A stretch of 64,000 nucleotides of DNA, taken from positions 41,519 to 105,518 of the forward strand of contig NZ_MPVN01000010.1 in the NCBI RefSeq assembly GCF_001955535.1, read 5' to 3'. Shown piece by piece: positions 16,080 to 24,244 of the stretch (within the stretch, counting starts at the first letter, position 1; every line of letters starts with the position of its first letter). Origin of the DNA: Paenibacillus sp. FSL H7-0326 (GTDB lineage Bacteria; Bacillota; Bacilli; Paenibacillales; Paenibacillaceae). Below the pieces are notes generated by a model. It was not told the origin of the DNA. It was given only the letters and a program-made list of their open reading frames with translations, and ran no database searches. Position numbers and translations under genes: made by a program.

Positions 16080-17111
16080 TTGATTAAAAAGTGGCAACGA
16101 AAAAGAGTCAAAGGATTTCTCTCAAGTTTATTAATTGGTACATTGTTATTCAGTATTTCAAGCGTCGCTTTAGCTTCCGATGATCTTGTAGTGAGTGCTG
16201 ATATTGTTCCACTAAATTCAATAAGCGTAGATGAGAAAATTAAAGGATTATACGAACAAAGAAGTCTAGTTTTAGCACAAAAAAAGGAAGGGTACCAAGA
16301 AGAATATGAAAAACTAGGAAAAGAATTAGAAGCACTTGGGGGTGAATTCTTGACTCAAGCTCAAGTTGCTGAAAAAATGGAAATTGCTAAAAAAACATAT
16401 AATGGACCCACACCTCAAATAGCATTGCCAAAAAATCCAAAATATGTTTGGTCAAGTGTTCGAAATTCATGGGTGAAAAACGGGGTTACATACGAAGTTC
16501 AACACCTGACAGCGGAGCCTAATAGCACGAAATCCATACTATGGGGAGTTCAAACTGGAGTAACGCAAAGTTCTAGCGAAGTGCAAGCTGCTGCTGTAAA
16601 ATTGGTTGGGTCTCTTATAAAAGAAGGCGCTTCTACAATTGGTAAACCTGTTGATGCTTCAATAACCTTCTTTGATGCAGTGTATAACTTTATCACTGAT
16701 GCAAATTTCGGAAGAACTACGGTAATAACCGATGTCACCTCTAACTATACTGTTTCATGGTTCGAAAATATAGATTTTATGTATGTAAAGAAAAAGAGTG
16801 ATCCAGATTCAAATCAAGAATTGACATTTATGTCATCCTCTATTAGCGGTGATGCTTCTTGGACAATGCCTTCATTTAGTTATAAGTCAAGCGGAGCAGT
16901 AAAAAGCGTAAAGAATTTAAATGGAAGTAGACTATTCACCTACCACAGTACAACTGCACATAGAAACGGCTCATTCGCTGTTGCCGCTTATCTTGATCCG
17001 TCTGCACCAAGAAATGCCTATATAACGTTTGCTGAAATTAAGGGGTATCAAGATAAAAGGGTTGGTCTGATACCTGTTGCTACACCCGCTTCACCTATAA
17101 CAATGCCTTAA
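16080..17111 (+). CDS. Large secreted hypothetical protein
   Basis: The frame opens at ATG 16050, but CAGGAG lies 9 bp before TTG 16080, and only that start gives a compact Sec signal peptide (KKWQRKRVKGF, a hydrophobic core, cleavage after VALA). The mature protein has a predicted coiled coil (EKIKGLYEQRSLVLAQKKEG region, about residues 40-85), then a region rich in Ser, Thr, Val and Ala. I recognise no catalytic motif. The base composition is A+T-rich. The next gene, on the same strand, encodes a membrane-anchored protein, so the two may function together. Confidence 0.7.
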   Translation: MIKKWQRKRVKGFLSSLLIGTLLFSISSVALASDDLVVSADIVPLNSISVDEKIKGLYEQRSLVLAQKKEGYQEEYEKLGKELEALGGEFLTQAQVAEKMEIAKKTYNGPTPQIALPKNPKYVWSSVRNSWVKNGVTYEVQHLTAEPNSTKSILWGVQTGVTQSSSEVQAAAVKLVGSLIKEGASTIGKPVDASITFFDAVYNFITDANFGRTTVITDVTSNYTVSWFENIDFMYVKKKSDPDSNQELTFMSSSISGDASWTMPSFSYKSSGAVKSVKNLNGSRLFTYHSTTAHRNGSFAVAAYLDPSAPRNAYITFAEIKGYQDKRVGLIPVATPASPITMP

Positions 17112-17147
17112 TAGAATTATTTCAAGTTATTAATTGGATTAATGCTG

Positions 17148-17190
17148 AATAAGATTTGTGTAATTACTTATCTGTTGCACAAATCTTATT
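17148..17190 (+). repeat. Perfect 13-bp inverted repeat between two orphan genes
   Basis: AATAAGATTTGTG and CACAAATCTTATT flank a 17-base loop. No T-run follows, so this is either a weak terminator or an mRNA stem affecting the downstream gene. An upstream start for that gene at 17156 would lie inside the stem, which argues for the GTG at 17213. Confidence 0.7.
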
Positions 17191-17212
17191 TGGTGTTAAA
17201 GGAGATGTAAGT

Positions 17213-17716
17213 GTGAGAAATTTTTTGAAATATTCTTTGATTCCAATTTTATTGTTGGTGATTTTTTTGTTTTTTTATAAATTCCCTAATAAAGTTGAAG
17301 TAGTAAGGTCTGCCGGAACTTTCTCTTATATTAATTCTTCAACATTTCAGGAAACTCATATTCAAATTAATGGCATACTTTATCGACCATTATTTCGAGA
17401 TCATGTTTTTAAAGGCTCAATTATAATTAATGGAAATGAAGTATCTGAAAACGGGGAGACACTTGATACATATATTTTAGAGAAAAAGAATGGTATTAAT
17501 ATGGGCAATTTAGTATACAATGATCTTTCCAAAAACCCTCCGGACAATGTTTCTATGTTAGGTATTATTTGGTTTGATGATGACTTTAATAATATAACAA
17601 TTCTAGATGTTCAGACAAAGGTTAGATATATAGTGACGGGTTCCACATACAAAGACGCATTATCAACATTAGAAAAAATGAAAAAAGACTTTGGCTCCAG
17701 TTTTGTAGTTTTTTAA
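17213..17716 (+). CDS. Membrane-anchored hypothetical protein
   Basis: A 167-residue protein from GTG 17213, preceded by AAAGGAG; the frame is open further upstream but without a ribosome binding site. Residues 3-23 form one transmembrane or uncleaved signal segment (YSLIPILLLVIFLFFYKF); the rest is extracellular, beta-rich and without cysteines. No family is recognised. It is A+T-rich like the gene before it. A role as an accessory or protective partner of the secreted protein is speculation. Confidence 0.65.
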   Translation: MRNFLKYSLIPILLLVIFLFFYKFPNKVEVVRSAGTFSYINSSTFQETHIQINGILYRPLFRDHVFKGSIIINGNEVSENGETLDTYILEKKNGINMGNLVYNDLSKNPPDNVSMLGIIWFDDDFNNITILDVQTKVRYIVTGSTYKDALSTLEKMKKDFGSSFVVF

Positions 17717-17930
17717 GCAATCATTCGTTGGGACTGCTGTATACTAAAAATAGGCTTACCAAATAACCTTCTCAACGAAATGATTTGGTCTTAGTCAATC
17801 ACACTCCTCTCCTTGGATATTAAGAACCCTTGAACTCGCTAAAAGTTATGAATAATTTTATTCTTTTTCGTTTCTTCAACTATTTTCGTCATTACTCCTT
17901 AACTATTGAAGAATGAATTTACGGCTGGTT

Positions 17931-17972
17931 AAAAAAGTCCCTGGAGTACAGCAGTACTCAGGGACTTTTAAT
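17931..17972 (-). terminator. Terminator of the small HTH gene
   Basis: AAAGTCCCTG with CAGGGACTTT, extended by AGTAC/GTACT pairing, flanked by an A-run and T-run. It lies 5 bp beyond the stop of the minus-strand HTH gene and can also stop plus-strand transcripts. Confidence 0.85.
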
Positions 17973-17976
17973 TATT

Positions 17977-18217
17977 TCATTTTTTCTTAATGATCTTTAG
18001 AATTTGACTCACTCTTGATTGGCTCACATTAACTCTTGAAGCTATCTCATGTTGTGTAAGGCTTGGTACTCTCTCTATCAACTTATGAATTATGTAAATC
18101 AATTCTTTTTTTCTTTTATCTTTCGATAGATCTATTCCATTTAAAGCTTGTTCTTGTGCATATTGCTTCTTAATCTCAATAAGCAATTCATCTTCATTTT
18201 ATCGTTTCCCAGCTCAT
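17977..18217 (-). pseudogene. Small HTH protein with a probable 1-nt frameshift near its start
   Basis: The main frame (18186 to 17977, 69 codons) ends with a clear helix-turn-helix: SLTQHEIASRVNVSQSRVSQ. It has only a TTG start without a ribosome binding site. Upstream, ATG 18217 follows GGGGGGAA and reads MSWETIK before stopping. Removing one A from the AAAA run (18197-18200) fuses them as MSWETINEDELLIEIKKQ, a natural-looking N-terminus. Either the gene is frameshifted or the run is slippery. The HTH resembles the Trp repressor/sigma region 4 type; the target is unknown. Confidence 0.6.
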
Positions 18218-18543
18218 GCAGGTTCCCCCCTTCTTAATATGTACTCCCTCATTTTACTCTGAACAATAACATTGAGATAAGATCTTTTCATAACATTTAA
18301 AAGTCAACAAAAAAGAACCCTTGAACCTCTTTAACCTAACTTGCCCGTTAGTTGAATACACATAAATAGTTGAAGTGACTTTTAATAGAATTTCATATGA
18401 CTTTCGTAGAAGGGGTCAAGCACCCACCCTAAAATCCAGTAACCCTTACCTGAAATTTAGCGGATATCTTAATAGGCAGATTTCTTCTTATAATATTTAC
18501 AAAGGGATGTCTATATGGTTAATCGTCAGCTTGGAAGGGGGAT
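18218..18543 (+). other. Intergenic region before the LysR pair
   Basis: No supported gene. AAGAACCCTTGAAC occurs here at about 18313 and also at about 17822, a short repeat of unknown meaning. The right end carries the GGAAGGGGG ribosome binding site of the first LysR gene. Confidence 0.5.
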
Positions 18544-18549
18544 ATGCCC

Positions 18550-19449
18550 GTGGAATTGCGCCAGCTTGAATACTTTATTCAGATATGCAAATCGGGGAGC
18601 TTCACCAAGGCCAAAGAAGAATTAGGTGTGACTCAGCCTACACTTAGTCAGCAAATTAGGGTGTTGGAAGATGAGTATAACATTCCATTGTTCGATCGGG
18701 TAAACAGGGGGGTAGAAATAACGGAAGCAGGAAAGATCCTCTTGAATAAGGGCAACGCGATTATGGAGCTTCTGGAAGAGGCACGAAATGAAATACATGA
18801 AAGGCGACATAAATCGGTAGAAACCATTTCCATTGCTTGCTGTCCTGCTGAGCTGGAATACCTTGCTCCATACTTTATAAAATTTCATCAGAATTACCCT
18901 CATATAGTATTGAAAATCGTCGATGCCGAGGATGTGGAGGATAGAGTGCTGGAGCAGCGTGTAGACATTGGAATCACTGCACAAACAATCACGAATACTT
19001 CTGTCACCACGACTCATTTGTATAGACAGGAGCTGGCTATGCTGATTCACTCAGCGCATCCTTTGGCGGATAAATCCTCGATCCCTTTCCGAGCTCTGAA
19101 GCAAATCAATTCTATGATGTTCTTAGAACAAAACAAATCCTTAATTGATATGTGCTGCTTCTCTTATGGGTTCACCCTTAAGTCCATCATACATACCTCC
19201 ACCACCTCCGTATTAATCCATTGGGTAAGGCATGGACTGGGTGCATCTCTGATCCCAACATCTGTGCTCGATAACCTAAGGGACGATTCCGTACGTATTC
19301 TAAAGTTAGAAGGCCGTATTCCTAGCTGGGACATCTCCCTCGCGTATCTTAAATCTGTAACGATGAGGCCGTCGGTACGCCTATTCATTCAAGAGATTCA
19401 TTCCTATGTAAGAGAGAATGAGGTGAAGCTATCTTGTTCCGGCAATTAG
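18550..19449 (+). CDS. LysR-family transcriptional regulator (first of a tandem pair)
   Basis: About 299 residues. GTG 18550 gives VELRQLEYF, the usual LysR beginning, and sits at a proper distance from GGAAGGGGG; ATG 18544 is very close to it. The winged HTH is GSFTKAKEELGVTQPTLSQQ, followed by IRVLEDEYNIPLFDR. Residues from about 90 form the effector-binding domain (VDIGITAQT). The 3' end overlaps the next LysR gene by 16 bp, so the two are co-translated. Confidence 0.9.
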   Translation: MELRQLEYFIQICKSGSFTKAKEELGVTQPTLSQQIRVLEDEYNIPLFDRVNRGVEITEAGKILLNKGNAIMELLEEARNEIHERRHKSVETISIACCPAELEYLAPYFIKFHQNYPHIVLKIVDAEDVEDRVLEQRVDIGITAQTITNTSVTTTHLYRQELAMLIHSAHPLADKSSIPFRALKQINSMMFLEQNKSLIDMCCFSYGFTLKSIIHTSTTSVLIHWVRHGLGASLIPTSVLDNLRDDSVRILKLEGRIPSWDISLAYLKSVTMRPSVRLFIQEIHSYVRENEVKLSCSGN

Positions 19450-20309
19450 AGTGCTTCATACAAATATGCATAGCAGGCAGCTTTACTAAGGCAGCAGAGG
19501 TTCTAATGATCTCTCAGCCGACATTAAGTCAACAGATTCGCTTCCTGGAGGCAGAGGTTGGAACCCCCTTGTTCGAGAGGTTTGGCAGAGGGATCAAGAT
19601 TACAGCCGACGGGGAAATTCTGTATGCAAAAGCTCTTTCCGTGATTAGGCTCCTTGATGAATCGAAGAAAGAAACCAATGAGCTGCGCCATGCTCAGGCT
19701 CGGGCCAATAAACTTTCGATCGGCATTTCGCCGATGGACTTTTTAAGCTTAGCGCCTCTTTTTTCGAAGTTTCATGAGCAGTATCCCTACATTTCAGTCA
19801 AATTTACGAGTGGAGAATATACGACTCAGCAATTATTGAGTGACAGTATTGATATTGGGATCACCAACAATCCGGATCCAAACAAAGAAATTCATACGAT
19901 GCATCTACATACAGAAGAGCAGGCTTTGGCCGTTTATGCAGGTCATCCTTGGGCTGAGCGTACTTCTGTTTCTTTTCGAGAGTTAGTTGAGTTGGATACT
20001 CCGTTATTTGCCGGCGATCTAAATTTACACGAGCAGCTTCATGCATCCAATCCTAAGACCTCCAAATCCCTGCAGTCTATGTTTGAATCTAATTCTAGGT
20101 CAATCCTTCTGACTATGGTCATGCAGCAGATGGGAGTCGCGATCTTACCCGTCTCATCTATTGAAAATCATGCGGGTCAGTCATTACACATGATTCGACT
20201 CATCGATCCCACGCCTGTTCGTGAAATCAAGCTCATGTATAAGAAGTATCAGTACAGCAATCCTTCTGTTCAGCAATGTATCGACTTTCTTCTCGAGCAA
20301 TCCAAATGA
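19434..20309 (+). CDS. LysR-family transcriptional regulator (second of a tandem pair)
   Basis: A 291-residue paralogue of the preceding protein, starting at TTG inside its 3' end with GAGGTGAAG upstream. HTH: GSFTKAAEVLMISQPTLSQQ; effector domain DSIDIGITNNPDPNKE. Adjacent, overlapping LysR paralogues are uncommon; they may form heteromers or sense two related ligands. The lipoprotein/two-component set lies immediately downstream. Confidence 0.9.
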   Translation: MFRQLECFIQICIAGSFTKAAEVLMISQPTLSQQIRFLEAEVGTPLFERFGRGIKITADGEILYAKALSVIRLLDESKKETNELRHAQARANKLSIGISPMDFLSLAPLFSKFHEQYPYISVKFTSGEYTTQQLLSDSIDIGITNNPDPNKEIHTMHLHTEEQALAVYAGHPWAERTSVSFRELVELDTPLFAGDLNLHEQLHASNPKTSKSLQSMFESNSRSILLTMVMQQMGVAILPVSSIENHAGQSLHMIRLIDPTPVREIKLMYKKYQYSNPSVQQCIDFLLEQSK

Positions 20310-20323
20310 TAGGGCAGAAAGGG

Positions 20324-20366
20324 GCGGTTATAATCTATTTGTGTAATGTAATAACCGCACTATATA
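20324..20366 (+). promoter_or_regulatory. Promoter with overlapping inverted repeat upstream of the lipoprotein gene
   Basis: TTGTGT (20339-20344), 16 bp, TATATA (20361-20366). An 8-bp perfect inverted repeat, GCGGTTAT (20324-20331) and ATAACCGC (20351-20358), brackets the -35 element, so a regulator bound there would control it. The LysR proteins encoded just upstream are candidates. Confidence 0.5.
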
Positions 20367-20370
20367 TCTA

Positions 20371-20490
20371 ATAAATGCGAGCTGAAACGAAGGGGCTATC
20401 CTTTGTCATGCTCGCTTATTCGAGTTCACGAAGGACAGAGAAAGATAAGGACGGTAATCCGGAATCGGTGAGCCTTTTTCCCCTGTCCTT
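20371..20490 (+). ncRNA. Structured 5' leader of unknown class
   Basis: Two nested stems begin about where transcription from the promoter above should start. Stem 1: AATAA..GCGAGC pairs with GCTCGCTTATT (20371-20420), with an inner AAGG/CCTT hairpin. Stem 2: AAGGACAG (20431-20438) pairs with CTGTCCTT (20483-20490) around a 44-base loop. No T-run or open frame occupies it. About 100 further bases separate it from the lipoprotein start. It matches no riboswitch class known to me. Confidence 0.4.
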
Positions 20491-20592
20491 TGCCTGGAAT
20501 AACATTTATACTAGCAGTAAACTGAGCATAAAATTCCTATAAATGGCACTATACTTCACATTAAAAATTCGAAGATATGAGGTGATCTATGA

Positions 20593-22296
20593 ATGGTTAG
20601 AAAGCGTATCTCAGCAATGATGGTGTTATTAGCCCTGATGATGTGCTGGGCGTTAGCGGCTTGTTCCGGCAACACAGGCACCTCGAGTGAAGCCACTGCT
20701 GAGGTTCCATCGAACTCGAGCCCCAAACCCATCGAGGCAGATTCTTCTCCAATGAAGTCTTCCCCGGATGAGCCAGCCTGGAAGCTGGACACGGCACCTA
20801 TTACATTTGACTGGTACATCAATTTTGATTGGTTCACCAGCAAGTGGGGAGGTAACGTAGTATCCGATTATATAACGAAAAAGACAGGAGTCAGCCTGAA
20901 CTTTATCGTGCCTGCCGGCGATGCCAGCGAGAAGCTGAACACGATGATGGCAGCGAGGTCACTCCCTGACTTCATCACACTGGCCTGGTACGAGGATTCC
21001 GTACAGAAGTTGATCAATGGTGACATGGTTCTTCCGTTGAATGAACTGGCCGATCAGTATGATCCTTATTTCTTTAAAGTCGCAGACCCCGCGAAGCTTG
21101 GCTGGTACACACAGTCTAATGGGAATGTCTACGCCTACCCGAATGCCTCTTCATCCCCCGCGGATTATCATAAGTATGGTCCGTTATTTACATCTAATCA
21201 GACCTTTGTTGTTCGCAAAGACATGTATGAAGCACTTGGAAAGCCAGATATGAGCACACCGGAAGGGTTCTTGAGCGCACTTAAGGCTGCGAAAGAGAAG
21301 TTTCCGGAGGTAGACGGTCAGCCGCTTATTCCGATTGGTCTGCATGAATTTACGGAGACCGGCAATTATTCGCTGGAAGAGTACCTTCAGAACTTCTTGG
21401 CTATTCCACAGCAGAAGAACGGTAAACTATACGATCGTAGAAGTGATCCTACCTATCTAAAATGGCTGAAGGTGTTTCGCCAAGCACATGAGGATGGGCT
21501 GATCCCTACAGATGTATATATTGATGAGAAACGGCTGGAAAAGGATGAGAAAATAGCGAAAGGCCGCTACTTCGCCATGCTCTATCAGTGGTCTGACTTT
21601 TCAGAGATTAATCAAGCCTTATATAAGAAGGACCCGAATAAAGTATATATCGCGATTGATGGTCCGGCGAATGATGCACATGATCCCCCAACCCTTGCAG
21701 GAAATGGTGTCTCCGGCTGGACGGTGACGCTCATCTCGAAGGAGGTCAAGGATAAGGAGCGGGCGATTGCCTTCCTCAGTTATTTGCTCAGCGAGGAGGG
21801 GAACCGGGATCTGTTCCTCGGAGAGAAGGGCGTTACTTACGATCGAATAGACGGTAAGGATCAGTTTCTGCCCGAGGTCTTGCAGCTGCTTAACACCGAC
21901 CGTCAAGCGTTCGACAGCAAATATGGCGGTTCTTATATGTACTGGATGCTAATGGACACAAACAAGAATTTGGAATGGATGACAGGAATGGATGCTGAAC
22001 CTGCCAAGCAGATCTCGGATTGGACGAGGGGCAAGACGGTCAGCATGTCCGAATTTGAGAATCTGGATCCAGATCCAACGACCAAGGAAGGGATTGCGGA
22101 AGGCAAGAATACGCGGCTCTGGGCGAAGACACTGCCGAAGCTGCTGATGGCGAAGTCAGATGCTGAATTCGATCAGCTATTCGCTGAATATATGAACACA
22201 ATTACCGATGCGCCCGAATATGAAGCGATCATCGCTAGCCGCCAAGCAGCTTATGAACGAAATGTAGAGAAGCTGAGATCGACACTTAATCCATAG
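20593..22296 (+). CDS. Extracellular solute-binding lipoprotein (LplA/YtcQ type)
   Basis: A 567-residue lipoprotein with GAGGTGA before the ATG. The signal peptide ends in the lipobox LAAC (Cys near residue 24), followed by a Ser/Thr/Pro-rich linker to about residue 60. The mature domain has the large two-lobed form of Paenibacillus family 1 binding proteins (GVSGWTVTLISKEVKD; LLSEEGNRDLFLGEKG). No permease genes are adjacent; instead a YesM/YesN system follows, so this protein may feed a transporter elsewhere or act as a co-sensor. Confidence 0.9.
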   Translation: MVRKRISAMMVLLALMMCWALAACSGNTGTSSEATAEVPSNSSPKPIEADSSPMKSSPDEPAWKLDTAPITFDWYINFDWFTSKWGGNVVSDYITKKTGVSLNFIVPAGDASEKLNTMMAARSLPDFITLAWYEDSVQKLINGDMVLPLNELADQYDPYFFKVADPAKLGWYTQSNGNVYAYPNASSSPADYHKYGPLFTSNQTFVVRKDMYEALGKPDMSTPEGFLSALKAAKEKFPEVDGQPLIPIGLHEFTETGNYSLEEYLQNFLAIPQQKNGKLYDRRSDPTYLKWLKVFRQAHEDGLIPTDVYIDEKRLEKDEKIAKGRYFAMLYQWSDFSEINQALYKKDPNKVYIAIDGPANDAHDPPTLAGNGVSGWTVTLISKEVKDKERAIAFLSYLLSEEGNRDLFLGEKGVTYDRIDGKDQFLPEVLQLLNTDRQAFDSKYGGSYMYWMLMDTNKNLEWMTGMDAEPAKQISDWTRGKTVSMSEFENLDPDPTTKEGIAEGKNTRLWAKTLPKLLMAKSDAEFDQLFAEYMNTITDAPEYEAIIASRQAAYERNVEKLRSTLNP

Positions 22297-22315
22297 TTCT
22301 TAGAGGGAGCAAGCT

Positions 22316-24244
22316 GTGAAACAGGAGATGGAATTTGCGGTCATCCGCAGGTTATTGAGGATACGTACCTTTTCATTTAAATTTTCGCTTCAAGTCAAAC
22401 TGATTCTGTCATTTGTCATCGTCATCTTCATACCCGTAATTCTATTCTCTTGGTACACACTGAATGAAGAGTCTGCCAGTGCATTGGAAGAGTTGGCGGA
22501 GAACAGCAAGAATGTGCTTGAGGTTGAGAAGATAAATATTGAGAATAACATAGAGCTGATGGGATGGACCGGTCAGCTAGCCTTATCCAATCGGGAAATG
22601 AACAACTATCTGCAAATTGAACAGTTCCAGGATGCAGCGCAAGTTTTTCGTATCAAGAACGATGTGGTCAACAGCTTTCAATATTATCTGTTCAACAATC
22701 CACGGATTGCCAATGTCCGGTTGTTTACGGACAATGTGTATGTGAATGAGATTTGGCCCGTTATCCTGCAGGAATCACGTATTCAGGCCAAGTCTTGGTA
22801 TGATGAGGTAATGAAGAGCAGCGGACTGCCTTGGTGGGAGATACAGGAGAATGTGGCGATCACGAATGAGCCAACCGAGCCTTCACCGAATGAACCGTTC
22901 ATGACCTATCTGCAGGAATTCAAATATCCGGACAATGCAACACATAACGGAATTCTGGAGATCTCGATGAAGCTGTCGAACTTCTTCTCTCAAACGTTTG
23001 ACAGTGTGCAGGATAAGAACTCTCAGTTAATCGTAGTGGCAAGGAGCGGAGATGTGTTCAGCTTGAAGGAGGCGCCTGTATTCGCTCAGCATAGCGCAGA
23101 GGAATTGATGAGCAATGTGAAGCTGACGCGTAATGCAGCTGTCGAGGAGTTACAGTTCAAGGTTCAGGGGCAGTCCTACGTTGCATTTCAGAGCTATATC
23201 CCATCCATTGACTTACATCTGGTCAATATGGTGAGTCTTGCGGACACACTCGAAGGCATTAACCAGTCGAGAGTTCGAAATATTGTCCTTATATCACTAC
23301 TCGTAGCCTTTCTCGTTCTGCTGTCTTATTCGATGCAGGCAATCATTTTGCGCAGGCTTAAGGTATTAAGGGAATCTATGCAGCAGGTGCGAAGCGGCAA
23401 CTTCAAGGTCGAGCTGCCGCCGATTTCGGGTACGGATGAGGTAGGTGAACTGGGCTTTCATTATCGAGAGCTTATTCTGAAGATTAACGAGCTCATTCAA
23501 GAGCAGGCAGCCAGACAGGCGGCGGGCAAGGAAGCCGAGCTGCGGGCATTGAAGAACCAGATTGACTCCCATTTTCTCTACAATACGCTGGAGAACGTTA
23601 AGATGCTGGCTGAGCTTGAAGGGCAGGACCTTATATCGGATATCATGACCTCGCTGGGAGGCATGATGCGGTATTCAATGGAATGGAAGCAGGATTATGT
23701 GATGCTCACCGATGAGATCCAGCATGTGCAGCATTATGTATCGGTTATGAACATCCGTTATGATGGGAGACTTGATCTCCGATTGATGATTGCACCAGAA
23801 TGTCTCAAGCAGGAAACACTCAAAATGTCACTACAGCCCGCAGTCGAGAATGCAATCAAGCATGGGATGAGCCGGATGCATTCGAGCGACGGAAACCTCG
23901 TCATTACGATCTCTGCTGTTCGGCAGGATCAGACGTGTATTATAGAGGTCACGGATAGCGGCTGCGGCATACCGACGGAAAGGCTTGAATTATTGAACCG
24001 AATGTTAAGGATGGAGGAGTCTGCTTACTTGGATGCCCGGAAGCTATTTGTTCGCAGGGATCAGGACAGCAATGGAATCGGACTGCGTAATGTGGACCAA
24101 CGCTTAGTGATGAGCTACGGGGCCGAATATGGGATTCAGATCGAGAGTCAGGAAGGAAGCTATACACGCGTCATGATGACTTTGCCTTATCGAGTCATGG
24201 GGGAAGGAGTGAACTTATATGATCAGCCTGCTGATCGTCGATGA
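22316..24244 (+). CDS. Sensor histidine kinase, YesM family
   Basis: A 642-residue membrane kinase starting at GTG after AGAGGGAGC. TM1 is about residues 27-46 and TM2 about 322-344, enclosing a large extracellular dCache-like sensor. A HAMP segment follows (LRRLKVLRESMQQVRSGN). The His_kinase domain has SHFLYNTLENVK near residue 418 with the phospho-acceptor His, the N box QPAVENAIKHGM near 506, and GCGIP and GIGLRNV in the ATP lid. It overlaps its response regulator by 26 bp. In this family the ligand is usually a carbohydrate, probably that bound by the upstream lipoprotein. Confidence 0.92.
   Translation: MKQEMEFAVIRRLLRIRTFSFKFSLQVKLILSFVIVIFIPVILFSWYTLNEESASALEELAENSKNVLEVEKINIENNIELMGWTGQLALSNREMNNYLQIEQFQDAAQVFRIKNDVVNSFQYYLFNNPRIANVRLFTDNVYVNEIWPVILQESRIQAKSWYDEVMKSSGLPWWEIQENVAITNEPTEPSPNEPFMTYLQEFKYPDNATHNGILEISMKLSNFFSQTFDSVQDKNSQLIVVARSGDVFSLKEAPVFAQHSAEELMSNVKLTRNAAVEELQFKVQGQSYVAFQSYIPSIDLHLVNMVSLADTLEGINQSRVRNIVLISLLVAFLVLLSYSMQAIILRRLKVLRESMQQVRSGNFKVELPPISGTDEVGELGFHYRELILKINELIQEQAARQAAGKEAELRALKNQIDSHFLYNTLENVKMLAELEGQDLISDIMTSLGGMMRYSMEWKQDYVMLTDEIQHVQHYVSVMNIRYDGRLDLRLMIAPECLKQETLKMSLQPAVENAIKHGMSRMHSSDGNLVITISAVRQDQTCIIEVTDSGCGIPTERLELLNRMLRMEESAYLDARKLFVRRDQDSNGIGLRNVDQRLVMSYGAEYGIQIESQEGSYTRVMMTLPYRVMGEGVNLYDQPADRR

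Noticed and set aside
8912..18543. CRISPR array or phage-defence island
   Set aside because: Repeats here are duplicated gene fragments, not regularly spaced short repeats, and no cas, restriction, Abi or integrase gene is present.
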